The notes under the pieces are model-generated. The model searched no databases, was not told the origin of the DNA, and saw only the letters and a list, made by a program, of their open reading frames with translations. 13,963 nucleotides of DNA from contig DATKCA010000013.1 in assembly GCA_035544675.1 (NCBI GenBank), positions 1 to 13,963 on the forward strand. The letters are read 5' to 3'. This DNA is from DATKCA01 sp035544675 (GTDB lineage Bacteria; Acidobacteriota; Thermoanaerobaculia; Gp7-AA8). Positions 1-7,220 of this stretch are shown in pieces. A program made the position numbers and the translations under genes. Each line of letters begins with the position of its first letter. The stretch's first letter is position 1.

Positions 1-891
1 CTGCGCGGCGACGTGGTGTGGCGCGACTGGCGCGACTTCTACGCGTCCAGACTGACCACGGAAACCGGCACGTCCGTCGATCAGTTCGGCAATCGCGGCG
101 ACGTCCGTGTCACCGTCAATACCAATGACATGAGCCGCGAGTACCGCGCCCTCATCCTGTCAGGCCAGTGGAATCCCAGCCGCTTCAGGATCGGAGGCAA
201 TTACACCCTGTCTGAGCTGGAGGGCAATGACAACTCCGAAGGCCTCACCACCGGAACCAGCCCGACAACTCCGAATGCGCTCTGGTATCCCGAATACCTC
301 GACTATTCGCAGCGCAACCCGGAAGGCCACCTGCCGGAGGATGCGCGCCACCGCGCCCGGATGTGGGTCGGGTACGACTTCGCGCTCGGACCAGTGGGAA
401 CTCTGAATGTCTCATTGCTTCAGACGTACATGACCGGCCGGGCCTATTCGGCGGCCGCGTTCATCGACGCTACCGGCCGGATCGCCGGCACGGCGTTCGA
501 GGGTATTCCGACCAATCCCGGCTACACACTTTCACAGATCGGAACGAACCACACCTACTTCTTCAGCAAACGCGGTGAGTTCCGGACTGATGCCTTCAAC
601 AGCACGGATCTGGCGCTGTCCTATAACCTGCCCATCCGGCGCGTCAGCGTCTTCCTCCAGGCGGCCATGACCAACGTCCTGGACAATGACGGGGTCATCA
701 ATCCCAATACGACCGTGGTCACCCGCCGTACCGGCGGTGCTGCGTCCGGTTTGCAGCCTTTCAACCCGAAGACGGAGACGCCCATCGAAGGCGTTCACTG
801 GCGGAAAGGGGCGAGCTTCGGCCAGGCCACCGACGTCAATTCGTATCAGCTGCCTCGTTCGTACAACTTCTCGGCAGGACTTCGCTTCTAA
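1..891 (+). CDS. TonB-dependent receptor, C-terminal part (5' truncated by window edge)
   Basis: The reading frame is open from base 1 and stops with TAA at 889-891, leaving 296 residues. These are the last beta-barrel strands of an outer-membrane TonB-dependent receptor of the Oar-like type. The evidence is alternating amphipathic strands, many aromatic girdle residues, and a C-terminus ending GLRF, whose terminal Phe is the usual signal for BAM-mediated insertion. It aligns along its length with the C-termini of the next two receptors: RDWRDFY near the start, then GGNYTL, NPGYT, YFFSKRGEFRT, EGVHWRKG and YQLPRSY. It resembles the third receptor more than the second around SKRGE.RT and LPIRR. 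Signal peptide, plug and N-terminal domain lie outside the window. The internal GTG at 13 is not a real start because homology continues upstream of it. Substrate is unknown. Transcription probably ends at the hairpin at 910-939. Confidence 0.93.
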   Translation: MRGDVVWRDWRDFYASRLTTETGTSVDQFGNRGDVRVTVNTNDMSREYRALILSGQWNPSRFRIGGNYTLSELEGNDNSEGLTTGTSPTTPNALWYPEYLDYSQRNPEGHLPEDARHRARMWVGYDFALGPVGTLNVSLLQTYMTGRAYSAAAFIDATGRIAGTAFEGIPTNPGYTLSQIGTNHTYFFSKRGEFRTDAFNSTDLALSYNLPIRRVSVFLQAAMTNVLDNDGVINPNTTVVTRRTGGAASGLQPFNPKTETPIEGVHWRKGASFGQATDVNSYQLPRSYNFSAGLRF

Positions 892-909
892 GTCAACGGT
901 CACGAATGA

Positions 910-939
910 AAAGCTCCGGGCCATCCGGCCCGGAGCTTT
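910..939 (+). terminator. Hairpin terminator after the first receptor
   Basis: This is a perfect 13-bp stem, AAAGCTCCGGGCC (910-922) with GGCCCGGAGCTTT (927-939), around the 4-nt loop ATCC. It begins 18 nt after the receptor stop codon. The right arm ends in only three T, so the U-tract is short; the A-rich left edge would make it usable in both directions. It is most likely the transcription end of the first receptor. Confidence 0.75.
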
Positions 940-1049
940 GTCACCGAGCAGAGATCTCGGCGGGAGTCAGGTTCTAGAGTCTCAGGTGAAGCAACACCGC
1001 CAGGAATGGCGGCGCTCCACAGCCCCGGCCGCAAGGCCGGGGCTTTTTC
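940..1049 (+). ncRNA. Possible small RNA or structured leader between two terminators (tentative)
   Basis: This segment has no plausible ORF. It lies between the terminator of the first receptor and a second, stronger terminator at 1021-1049. It has local hairpin potential: CCGAG (944-948) with CTCGG (956-960), and CCGCCA (997-1002) with TGGCGG (1007-1012) around GGAA, or alternatively GGTG with CACC (995-998). Having its own terminator and no gene suggests a short transcript, or an attenuated leader for the downstream receptor. I do not recognise a known riboswitch class, and no clear promoter is visible. It could equally be a receptor 3' UTR with a back-up terminator. Confidence 0.2.
1021..1049 (+). 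terminator. Strong rho-independent terminator with GCAA tetraloop
   Basis: A perfect 10-bp GC-rich stem, AGCCCCGGCC (1021-1030) with GGCCGGGGCT (1035-1044), closes a GCAA loop of the stable GNRA class. A run of five T follows (1044-1048). This is the canonical intrinsic terminator layout on the + strand. It is the second terminator between receptors 1 and 2 and lies 88 bp before the start of receptor 2. Confidence 0.85.
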
Positions 1050-1077
1050 TTGCGGTCGTCGAGCCACCCCTCCACCC

Positions 1078-1103
1078 GGATCCCTCGCTACGCTCGGGAT
1101 GAC
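1078..1103. repeat. Dispersed palindromic repeat with ATCCC/GGGAT arms
   Basis: The arms ATCCC (1080-1084) and GGGAT (1096-1100) flank TCGCTACGCTC and are followed by GAC. From memory, this matches a short interspersed repeat seen in intergenic regions of many Acidobacteriota and other GC-rich genomes. Its spurious translation on the opposite strand contains the familiar string VIPSVARD. Only one copy is seen in this window, so the repeat status rests on recalled knowledge and not on this sequence. It lies 33 bp before the start codon of receptor 2 and just upstream of its candidate promoter. Confidence 0.55.
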
Positions 1104-1117
1104 TACCGGGCGCGGTC

Positions 1118-1123
1118 TACAAT
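1118..1123 (+). promoter_or_regulatory. Candidate -10 element TACAAT for receptor 2
   Basis: TACAAT fits the sigma-70 -10 consensus at five of six positions and lies 13 nt before the ATG at 1137. The same hexamer, preceded by the same GCGGTC context, lies 12 nt before receptor 3. No convincing -35 box is visible. If it is real, transcription would begin only about 6-8 nt before the start codon, giving a nearly leaderless mRNA. The ribosome-binding site here is weak, which fits that reading. Confidence 0.35.
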
Positions 1124-1136
1124 TCCAGTGAGACGG

Positions 1137-4121
1137 ATGACACCCAGCAGGTTCTGTCTGGCCGCCGGGATCGTGTTCCTCGCCGCAGTCTCGCTGCTGG
1201 CGCAGACCACGACCGGCACGTTGACCGGCGTGGTGACGCAGGCCGGCATTCCCCTGCCCGGCGTCAGCGTCACCATCTCCTCGCCCAACCTCCAGAGCAC
1301 CCGGAGGGACATGACCAACCAGGCCGGCGCCTACAACTTCGGTGCGCTTCCGCCGGGTGAATACACCGTTCGGTTCGATCTGGAAGGCCTTCGGACTGCA
1401 ATGAGACGTGTGCACGTCGGCGTGGCCCAGGACGCGCGCGCCGACGCGGCGCTTTCCGTCCTGGCATTGGAGGAAGTGATCACGGTGAGGGCAGCCGCTC
1501 CGGCCGTTGCGGAGACGACGGAGGTTCAGACGAACTTCCAGCAGCAGCTCATCGAAGACCTTCCCGTCGCGCGCAGCATCACCGGGATCACCGGTCTGGC
1601 CCCGGGCGTGGTGGCCGGCGTGAACGGGTTTCAGATCTCCGGCGGCATGTCGTTCGACAACCTCTATACGGTGAACGGCGCGGTCATCCAGGAGAACCTG
1701 CGCGGCCAGCCCCACAACCTCTTCATCGAGGATGCGATTCAGGAGACGACGGTGCAGACGGCCGGCGTCTCCGCCGAGTTCGGCAACTTCACCGGTGGTG
1801 TCGTCAACGCCGTCACGCGCTCCGGAACGAACCGGTACTCCGGGTCGCTGCGCGACAGCATGACGAACCCGCGCTGGACGGCGCGGTCACCGGACATCTT
1901 CGTGAACGCCGGCGGCGTCCCCACACGCACGTCCGCAGGGGCGAACCTGGATCAGCTCAATCAGGTGTGGGAAGCGACGTTGGGGGGACGCATCGTCCGC
2001 GACCGTCTATGGTTCTTTCTGGCCGGACGGCAGAGCGAGAACGAGTCCGAGCGCTTTCTCTCCAACAGCACGATCCCGTACGTCGCCGTCACCACGGACG
2101 AGCGGCAGGAGGCGAAAGTCACGGGCGCGATCACATCCAGGCACAGCATCGTCGCCTCGTACATGAATACGCCGCTCGAGCAGGTGAACAACTGCCAGTT
2201 CGGCTGCTATGACCTCGAAGCGGTGGACCCGTTCATCCGCTTTCCGAACAACTTCGTCAGCGCGTTCTACAGCGGGGTGATCACGAACAACTTCCTCCTC
2301 GAGGCTCGTTACGCCGAGGTGAACTTCGAGTTCGACAGTCTGGGCGGCGACGATGCCGGTCTGGCCACCGGCACGCCCATCAACCTCACCTCACCGGGAT
2401 TCAACACGTACGCGAATGCGCCGCCATTTTCAGGCATCGAGACCACGGACGTCCGCGACAACGAGTCCATCGGCCTGAAGGGAACGTACTTCTTCGGCAG
2501 CCGGGCCTTCGGCAATCACAGCATCACGGCGGGGGTGGACCGCTTCCACGAGACGCGGCGTGCGAACAACCATCAGTCGGCGACGGGCTTCCGCATCGTG
2601 TCGCGCACGTTCGCGCCGCAGCGTGCCGGCGGCCAGACGCTGGTGTCGCTCATGCCGGCCATCGGCAGCGTCGTGCGCGACTTCGCCTGGTGGTTTCCGA
2701 TCCAACTGCAGTCGCAGGGCTCGGACCTGACCACCGACGCGCTGTGGGTCAACGACAAGTGGGATCTGGGCAGCAGGTTCTCCTCCAACCTCGGCGTCCG
2801 CTTCGATCGCAACGACTCCAGCGACAGCCAGGGCCGCAAAGTCGCCGACGACCGGAAGATCAGCCCGCGCCTCGGAGTGGCCTACGACATGCTCGCGAAC
2901 GGACGCCTGCGCCTGATCGCCAGTTACGGCACGTACGTCGGTCGCCTGGCCGAGAGCGTTGCCGGCATCACCTCGGCGGCGGGAACCCCGTCGGCTTTCG
3001 CGTTCGCGTATGAGGGGCCGGAGCTGCGCGACCTTCCCACAGCGGAGGTGGCGCGCCGGTTCTTCGAGTGGTTCAACGCCAATGGCGCCACGAACCGGCC
3101 GACGATCGCGGCCATCATTCCGGGATTCACGACCCGGCTGCAGGGCACGCTCCAGTCGCCGAACGCCGCGGAGTGGACGGTGGGCGCGAGCACGCAGTTC
3201 GGCCGCGGCTTCATCCGTGCCGACTTCATCCATCGGAACTGGGATGACTTCTACGCCGCCGTGACGAACCGGTCCACCGGCACGGTGACCAGCCCAACCG
3301 GCGCGAGGAACGATCTCCTCGTGATCACCAACTCGAACGATCTCGATCGCACGTACGACGCCGTCGAGCTGCAGGGCCAGTGGCATGTGGCGCGGCACCT
3401 CGACATCGGCGGCAACTACACATGGGCCGAGACGAGGGGCAATACCTCCGCCGAGGACGTCAACGGAGGACCGTTTGCCACGATCACGAAACAGTACTAC
3501 CCCGAGTACCGCGACTTCTCGTGGAACAATCCGACCGGTTTCCTGCCCACCGACCAGACACACAAACTTCGAGCCTGGGCGACCCTGGGATTCGACACCC
3601 ACCTCGGCAACTTCAACGTCAGCGTGCTGGAGCGGTTCGACTCCGGCTCGCCATATTCGCTGACGGGGTCCATCGACATCCGGCAGAGCGCGAACTTCTA
3701 CGGCCCGGGCCAGCCGGGAGGCGTGCCGAACCCAGGCTACGTCACCGTCCCGACCGGCGTCACTTACTACTTCAGCGACCGCGGCCAGTTCCGATTCGAC
3801 GATCTGACGGCGACCGACCTGGCTCTCAACTACAAAACGAATCGGGCCTGGCTGGCCGGCGTGTCGTTGTTCGTACAGGGCGAAGTCCTCAACGTGTTCA
3901 ATGAAGATGCGGCCACGGCCGTCAACGCGTCGGTGCTCACGCATTTGCAGGATCCTTCGCTGCGCCGCTTCAATCCGTTGGCCGGCGATGTCCCTCTCGA
4001 AGGCGTGCACTGGCGGAAGGGACCGCTGTTCGGGCTTCCCACCGCCGCGACGAGCGGGCAGGCGGCCGGCAGCTTTCAGCTCCCGCGCACGTATCGCGTT
4101 TCGCTCGGCGTGAAGTTCTGA
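1137..4121 (+). CDS. TonB-dependent receptor with N-terminal carboxypeptidase regulatory-like domain (Oar-like)
   Basis: This is a complete 994-residue outer-membrane receptor, probably driven by TonB-ExbBD to import an unidentified large substrate. The ATG at 1137 is chosen because it is followed at once by a signal peptide with a basic start (MTPSRF), a hydrophobic core and SLLA-Q, with cleavage likely after residue 22. The frame stays open upstream to 1050, but that part runs through repeat and promoter sequence. Next come a CarboxypepD_reg-like beta-sandwich (about 27-105, with GTLTGVVT and PLPGVSVTI), a TonB-box-like EEVITVRA, and the plug (about 115-235), which contains NLRGQPHNLFIEDAIQETT at 187-205. 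The 22-strand-type barrel follows and ends GVKF. Cys353 and Cys357 form a CX3C pair in a predicted surface loop. The Shine-Dalgarno signal is weak (GTGAGACGG). The gene is a tandem paralogue of its two neighbours. Confidence 0.93.
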   Translation: MTPSRFCLAAGIVFLAAVSLLAQTTTGTLTGVVTQAGIPLPGVSVTISSPNLQSTRRDMTNQAGAYNFGALPPGEYTVRFDLEGLRTAMRRVHVGVAQDARADAALSVLALEEVITVRAAAPAVAETTEVQTNFQQQLIEDLPVARSITGITGLAPGVVAGVNGFQISGGMSFDNLYTVNGAVIQENLRGQPHNLFIEDAIQETTVQTAGVSAEFGNFTGGVVNAVTRSGTNRYSGSLRDSMTNPRWTARSPDIFVNAGGVPTRTSAGANLDQLNQVWEATLGGRIVRDRLWFFLAGRQSENESERFLSNSTIPYVAVTTDERQEAKVTGAITSRHSIVASYMNTPLEQVNNCQFGCYDLEAVDPFIRFPNNFVSAFYSGVITNNFLLEARYAEVNFEFDSLGGDDAGLATGTPINLTSPGFNTYANAPPFSGIETTDVRDNESIGLKGTYFFGSRAFGNHSITAGVDRFHETRRANNHQSATGFRIVSRTFAPQRAGGQTLVSLMPAIGSVVRDFAWWFPIQLQSQGSDLTTDALWVNDKWDLGSRFSSNLGVRFDRNDSSDSQGRKVADDRKISPRLGVAYDMLANGRLRLIASYGTYVGRLAESVAGITSAAGTPSAFAFAYEGPELRDLPTAEVARRFFEWFNANGATNRPTIAAIIPGFTTRLQGTLQSPNAAEWTVGASTQFGRGFIRADFIHRNWDDFYAAVTNRSTGTVTSPTGARNDLLVITNSNDLDRTYDAVELQGQWHVARHLDIGGNYTWAETRGNTSAEDVNGGPFATITKQYYPEYRDFSWNNPTGFLPTDQTHKLRAWATLGFDTHLGNFNVSVLERFDSGSPYSLTGSIDIRQSANFYGPGQPGGVPNPGYVTVPTGVTYYFSDRGQFRFDDLTATDLALNYKTNRAWLAGVSLFVQGEVLNVFNEDAATAVNASVLTHLQDPSLRRFNPLAGDVPLEGVHWRKGPLFGLPTAATSGQAAGSFQLPRTYRVSLGVKF

Positions 4122-4145
4122 CGCGCTTCCCCCCGCCCCGCCCGG

Positions 4146-4176
4146 GGCGCCGGTGAGAACACCGGCGCCTCCATAC
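4146..4176. repeat. Hairpin repeat, copy 1 (10-bp stem, AGAA loop, CGCCTCCAT tail)
   Basis: GGCGCCGGTG (4146-4155) pairs perfectly with CACCGGCGCC (4160-4169) around AGAA, and TCCATAC follows. A related element with the same layout and the tail GCGCCTCCATTC lies after the third receptor at 7177-7205. There is no T-run, so it is not a classical terminator, although it could slow polymerase or protect mRNA ends. A competing smaller hairpin, CGCCCC (4134-4139) with GGGGCG (4144-4149), overlaps its left arm. Confidence 0.65.
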
Positions 4177-4195
4177 ACCGCGGCGAGAGCGGTCG

Positions 4196-4201
4196 TACAA
4201 T
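4196..4201 (+). promoter_or_regulatory. Candidate -10 element TACAAT for receptor 3
   Basis: TACAAT is preceded by GCGGTCG, nearly the same context as upstream of receptor 2, and lies 12 nt before the ATG at 4214. A strong GGAGG at 4204-4208 sits between it and the start codon. If this is a true -10 box, transcription would start inside or just after the Shine-Dalgarno. If so, initiation could be leaderless-like, or the real promoter may lie further upstream. No -35 match is visible. Confidence 0.35.
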
Positions 4202-4213
4202 CTGGAGGAACCG

Positions 4214-7162
4214 ATGAAGTCCTGGCGCATGGTCCTGATGTGTGCGGCGCTGCTGTTGGTCGCCGGCTCACTTCTCGCGCAGGGGACCGGCGGCTCCATC
4301 ACCGGCACCGTCACGACCGCGGGCAACTCATTGCCCGGCGTGACCGTGACCGCGACCTCGTCGTCGATGCAGGGTGTGCGCAGCACGGTCACCGGCCAGG
4401 CGGGCGGTTTCAACATTCCCGCGCTCCCTCCCGGCCTGTACGACGTCACGTTCGAGCTCGAGGGGATGCAGCGGCTGACCAGGCGCGTGCGCGTGGAGCT
4501 CGCTCAGACCGTGAGGGCCAACGCCGACCTGAAAGTGAGCCTGGTCCGCGAGTCGGTCACCGTCACCGCCACGGCGCCGAGCGTGATGGAGAGACCGCAG
4601 GTCGTCACGGCTTTCGACGCCGAGACCATCGACCAGCTTCCGGCCAATCGCTCCATCCGCGAGACCACACTGCTCTCCCCCGGCGTGAACGACGCCGGTC
4701 CGAACAACCAGATCGTCATCGGCGGCGCGCAGTCGTTCGACAGCCTCTTCCTCGTGAACGGCGCCGTCGTGAACGAGAACCTGCGCGGCCAGCCGCACAA
4801 CCTCTTCATCGAAGACGCGATTCAGGAGACGACGATCCTCCGCGGTGCCATCCCGGCCGAGTACGGGCGGTTCACCGGCGGCGTCGTCACCACCCTGACC
4901 AAATCCGGCGGCGACGACTTCTCCGGCTCCTTCCGCGACACCCTCACCAACGACGACTGGAAAGGAGAGACGCCATTCCCCGCCGAGGCGCCTCACATCG
5001 ACGAGGTCAATCACGCCTTCGAGGCCACCGCGGGCGGCCGCATCCTCGCCGACCGCCTCTGGTTCTTCGTGGCCGGGCGCGACGAGGACAGCAGCCAGAC
5101 CCTGGCCACGACGGGCACGAACATCCCCTACACCAGAGAGTTCCAGATGGAGAGATGGGAAGCAAAGCTGACCGGCCTGCTTTTCAGCCGGCACAACGTG
5201 GTGGGCTCCTACATCAAATCTGACTCGAGCACGGTCAATCTCGCCTCCGGCGTGATCGTCGACCTGGCCAGCCTGGTCACGCGCGACGAACCGAACTCGC
5301 TCGTCTCGTTCCAGTACAGCGGCGTGATCACCAACAGTCTCCTGGCCGAGGCCAGCTTGAGCCGGATGAATTTCTCGTTCATCCAGGGGGCCGAGACCCG
5401 CGATCTCATCAGGGGAACCCTGCTGCGCGACTCCGGCAACGGGCGCCGCTTCTGGTCGCCGACGTTCTGCGGACATGTCTGCCCGCCCAAGCAGCGCGAC
5501 AACAAGTCGCTGCTGGTCAAGGGAACCTACTTCCTCTCCACGCGGGCCACGGGCAATCACACCATCGTCAGCGGCTACGAGGACTTTCATCAGCTCCGCA
5601 ATGAGAACAACTACCAGTCCGGGAGCGACTACCGCATTCACGGGATCTTCCACTACGACGGGCCGGACGTTTACTTCGGTGTCGACGGGAGCGAGGAGTC
5701 GGACAACGAGATCGAATACGACCCCGTTCCCGCGCTCAGCCAGACCTCGGACTTCGCCGTTCGATCCCTGTTCGTCAACGACAAGTGGGACCTGACTTCG
5801 CGCTGGATCTTCAACGTCGGACTCCGTTTCGACCAGGCCTACGGCAACGATCAGGCCGGGAAGAAGACCGTGGACGACTCGGCGGTGAGCCCGCGTCTGT
5901 CGGCGACCTTCGACCCGGTCGGCAACGGCAGGCATCGCATCACCGCCAATTACAGCCGCTACGTGTCGAAGGTCGATCAGGGGCCGGCCGACCTCACTGC
6001 CACCGCCGGTCGCTACGCCTCGTATTACTGGGACTACCGCGGTCCGACCATCAATCCGCGCGGGACTCCGATCGGTCAGATGGTGCCGGTGGAAGAAGTC
6101 ATCCGCCGCGTCTTCGAGTGGTTCAACAGCGTGGGCGGCCCGAACAACCGGACATTCCTGACCAGCGCCCAGGTCCCGGGCGTGGACACGCGCTTCGAAG
6201 GCTCGCTCCGGGCTCCCTCGATGGATGAGATCTCCCTCGGGTACGGCATGGCTCTCGGTGGCAGCGGCTTCTTCCGCATCGACGCGATGAACCGGCAGTG
6301 GCAGGACTTCTACGTCATCCGCCGGAACCGCACCACCGGAATCGCCACGGATGCCAACGGCAACGAGTTCGATGCCGGCATCATCGAGAACAGCACCGAC
6401 AACCTCGAGCGCACGTACAACGCCATCCAGCTTCAGGCCGCCTACCGGCTGCTGGACATCGTCAACGTCGGCGGCCACTACACGTGGGCGAAGCTGCGCG
6501 GCAACGTGGAGGGAGAGCTTCCCAACTTCGCCACCACGCTCACCAGCAGCAACTCCTTTCCCGAATACACCTCGTTCGCGCGCAACAATCCGGTGGGCTA
6601 TCTGCTCGCGGACATGCGACACCGGGCCATCGGATGGGTCGACGTCGCGCCGCCGTTCCCGTTCGGCGAACTGAACGTGTCACTCCTGCAGCGTTATCAC
6701 TCCGGCCTTCCCTACTCCGCGATCGGAACGATCGACGTGCAAGCCAGCAGCACGTTCTACGGGCCCGGGCAGCCTGGCGGCGTGTCGAATCCCGGTTACA
6801 TCCTGCCGCCGGCGAACGTGAACTACTACTTCAGCAAGCGCGGCGAGCTCAGGACCAACGAGGTGTTCTCGACCGACGTGGCGCTGCGCTACACGATGCC
6901 CATCCGTCGCGCCGCGATCACGCTGATGACCGACGTGCTGAACGTCTTCGACAACGACGCGATCGAGGACCCCGACTTCATCACCCAGACGGTGCAGACG
7001 CGCCGGCAGGTGACGTCGCTGCAGCGCTTCGATCCCATCCGCGGCGATGTGCCGGAGCGCGGCGTCCACTGGCAGACCGTCCCGGCGTTCGGCCAGCCGG
7101 CGGACGCGCGCGCCTATCAACTGCCGCGGACATACCGCTTCGCAGTGCGCGTGAGGTTCTAG
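4214..7162 (+). CDS. TonB-dependent receptor with N-terminal carboxypeptidase regulatory-like domain (Oar-like)
   Basis: This is a complete 982-residue outer-membrane receptor. The ATG at 4214 has a good GGAGG five nucleotides upstream and begins a clear signal peptide (MKSWRM, hydrophobic run, SLLA-Q, cleavage near residue 22). A CarboxypepD_reg-like domain occupies about 27-105 (GSITGTVTTAG, LPGVTVTAT), followed by the TonB-box-like ESVTVTAT. The plug covers about 115-235 and has NLRGQPHNLFIEDAIQETT at 189-207, identical to receptor 2. The barrel runs to the C-terminal RVRF. Shared late motifs include FYGPGQPGGV, NPGY, YYFSKRGE, GVHW and YQLPRTY. Cys419 and Cys423 form a CX3C pair in a surface loop different from the one holding the pair in receptor 2. 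Substrate is unknown; the family is often annotated as Oar-like or as carboxypeptidase-regulatory-like. It converges with the M28 peptidase gene, 58 bp away. Confidence 0.94.
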   Translation: MKSWRMVLMCAALLLVAGSLLAQGTGGSITGTVTTAGNSLPGVTVTATSSSMQGVRSTVTGQAGGFNIPALPPGLYDVTFELEGMQRLTRRVRVELAQTVRANADLKVSLVRESVTVTATAPSVMERPQVVTAFDAETIDQLPANRSIRETTLLSPGVNDAGPNNQIVIGGAQSFDSLFLVNGAVVNENLRGQPHNLFIEDAIQETTILRGAIPAEYGRFTGGVVTTLTKSGGDDFSGSFRDTLTNDDWKGETPFPAEAPHIDEVNHAFEATAGGRILADRLWFFVAGRDEDSSQTLATTGTNIPYTREFQMERWEAKLTGLLFSRHNVVGSYIKSDSSTVNLASGVIVDLASLVTRDEPNSLVSFQYSGVITNSLLAEASLSRMNFSFIQGAETRDLIRGTLLRDSGNGRRFWSPTFCGHVCPPKQRDNKSLLVKGTYFLSTRATGNHTIVSGYEDFHQLRNENNYQSGSDYRIHGIFHYDGPDVYFGVDGSEESDNEIEYDPVPALSQTSDFAVRSLFVNDKWDLTSRWIFNVGLRFDQAYGNDQAGKKTVDDSAVSPRLSATFDPVGNGRHRITANYSRYVSKVDQGPADLTATAGRYASYYWDYRGPTINPRGTPIGQMVPVEEVIRRVFEWFNSVGGPNNRTFLTSAQVPGVDTRFEGSLRAPSMDEISLGYGMALGGSGFFRIDAMNRQWQDFYVIRRNRTTGIATDANGNEFDAGIIENSTDNLERTYNAIQLQAAYRLLDIVNVGGHYTWAKLRGNVEGELPNFATTLTSSNSFPEYTSFARNNPVGYLLADMRHRAIGWVDVAPPFPFGELNVSLLQRYHSGLPYSAIGTIDVQASSTFYGPGQPGGVSNPGYILPPANVNYYFSKRGELRTNEVFSTDVALRYTMPIRRAAITLMTDVLNVFDNDAIEDPDFITQTVQTRRQVTSLQRFDPIRGDVPERGVHWQTVPAFGQPADARAYQLPRTYRFAVRVRF

Positions 7163-7176
7163 GCGCGCAGTGAAAC

Positions 7177-7205
7177 GCGCGGGTGGGACACCCGCGCCTC
7201 CATTC
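7177..7205. repeat. Hairpin repeat, copy 2, between convergent genes
   Basis: GCGCGGGTG (7177-7185) pairs perfectly with CACCCGCGC (7189-7197) around GGA and is followed by CTCCATTC. It is related to the element at 4146-4176: both have the GGTG/CACC core, a GCGCCTCCAT tail and a purine loop. It fills the 58-bp gap between the stops of the third receptor (+) and the M28 peptidase (-). It may therefore end transcripts from both sides, although neither side has a long T-run. Confidence 0.65.
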
Positions 7206-7220
7206 CGTGACCGAACGAGC

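Noticed and set aside
1050..1136. ATG at 1050 as start of receptor 2
   Set aside because: The added 29 residues are translated terminator tail, dispersed repeat and promoter; a proper signal peptide begins at the ATG at 1137.
2430..4271. Long open frame on the - strand, 613 codons
   Set aside because: It is fully antisense to receptor 2, its translation is Arg/Ala/Val-rich without domain motifs, and GC-rich third positions readily leave such frames open.
4328..6622. Long open frame on the - strand, 764 codons
   Set aside because: It is antisense to receptor 3, which has clear signal peptide, plug and barrel motifs; the shadow frame has none.
7163..7220. Classical bidirectional intrinsic terminator
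   Set aside because: The hairpin is perfect but neither side has a T-run; it is recorded as a repeat with possible terminator action.
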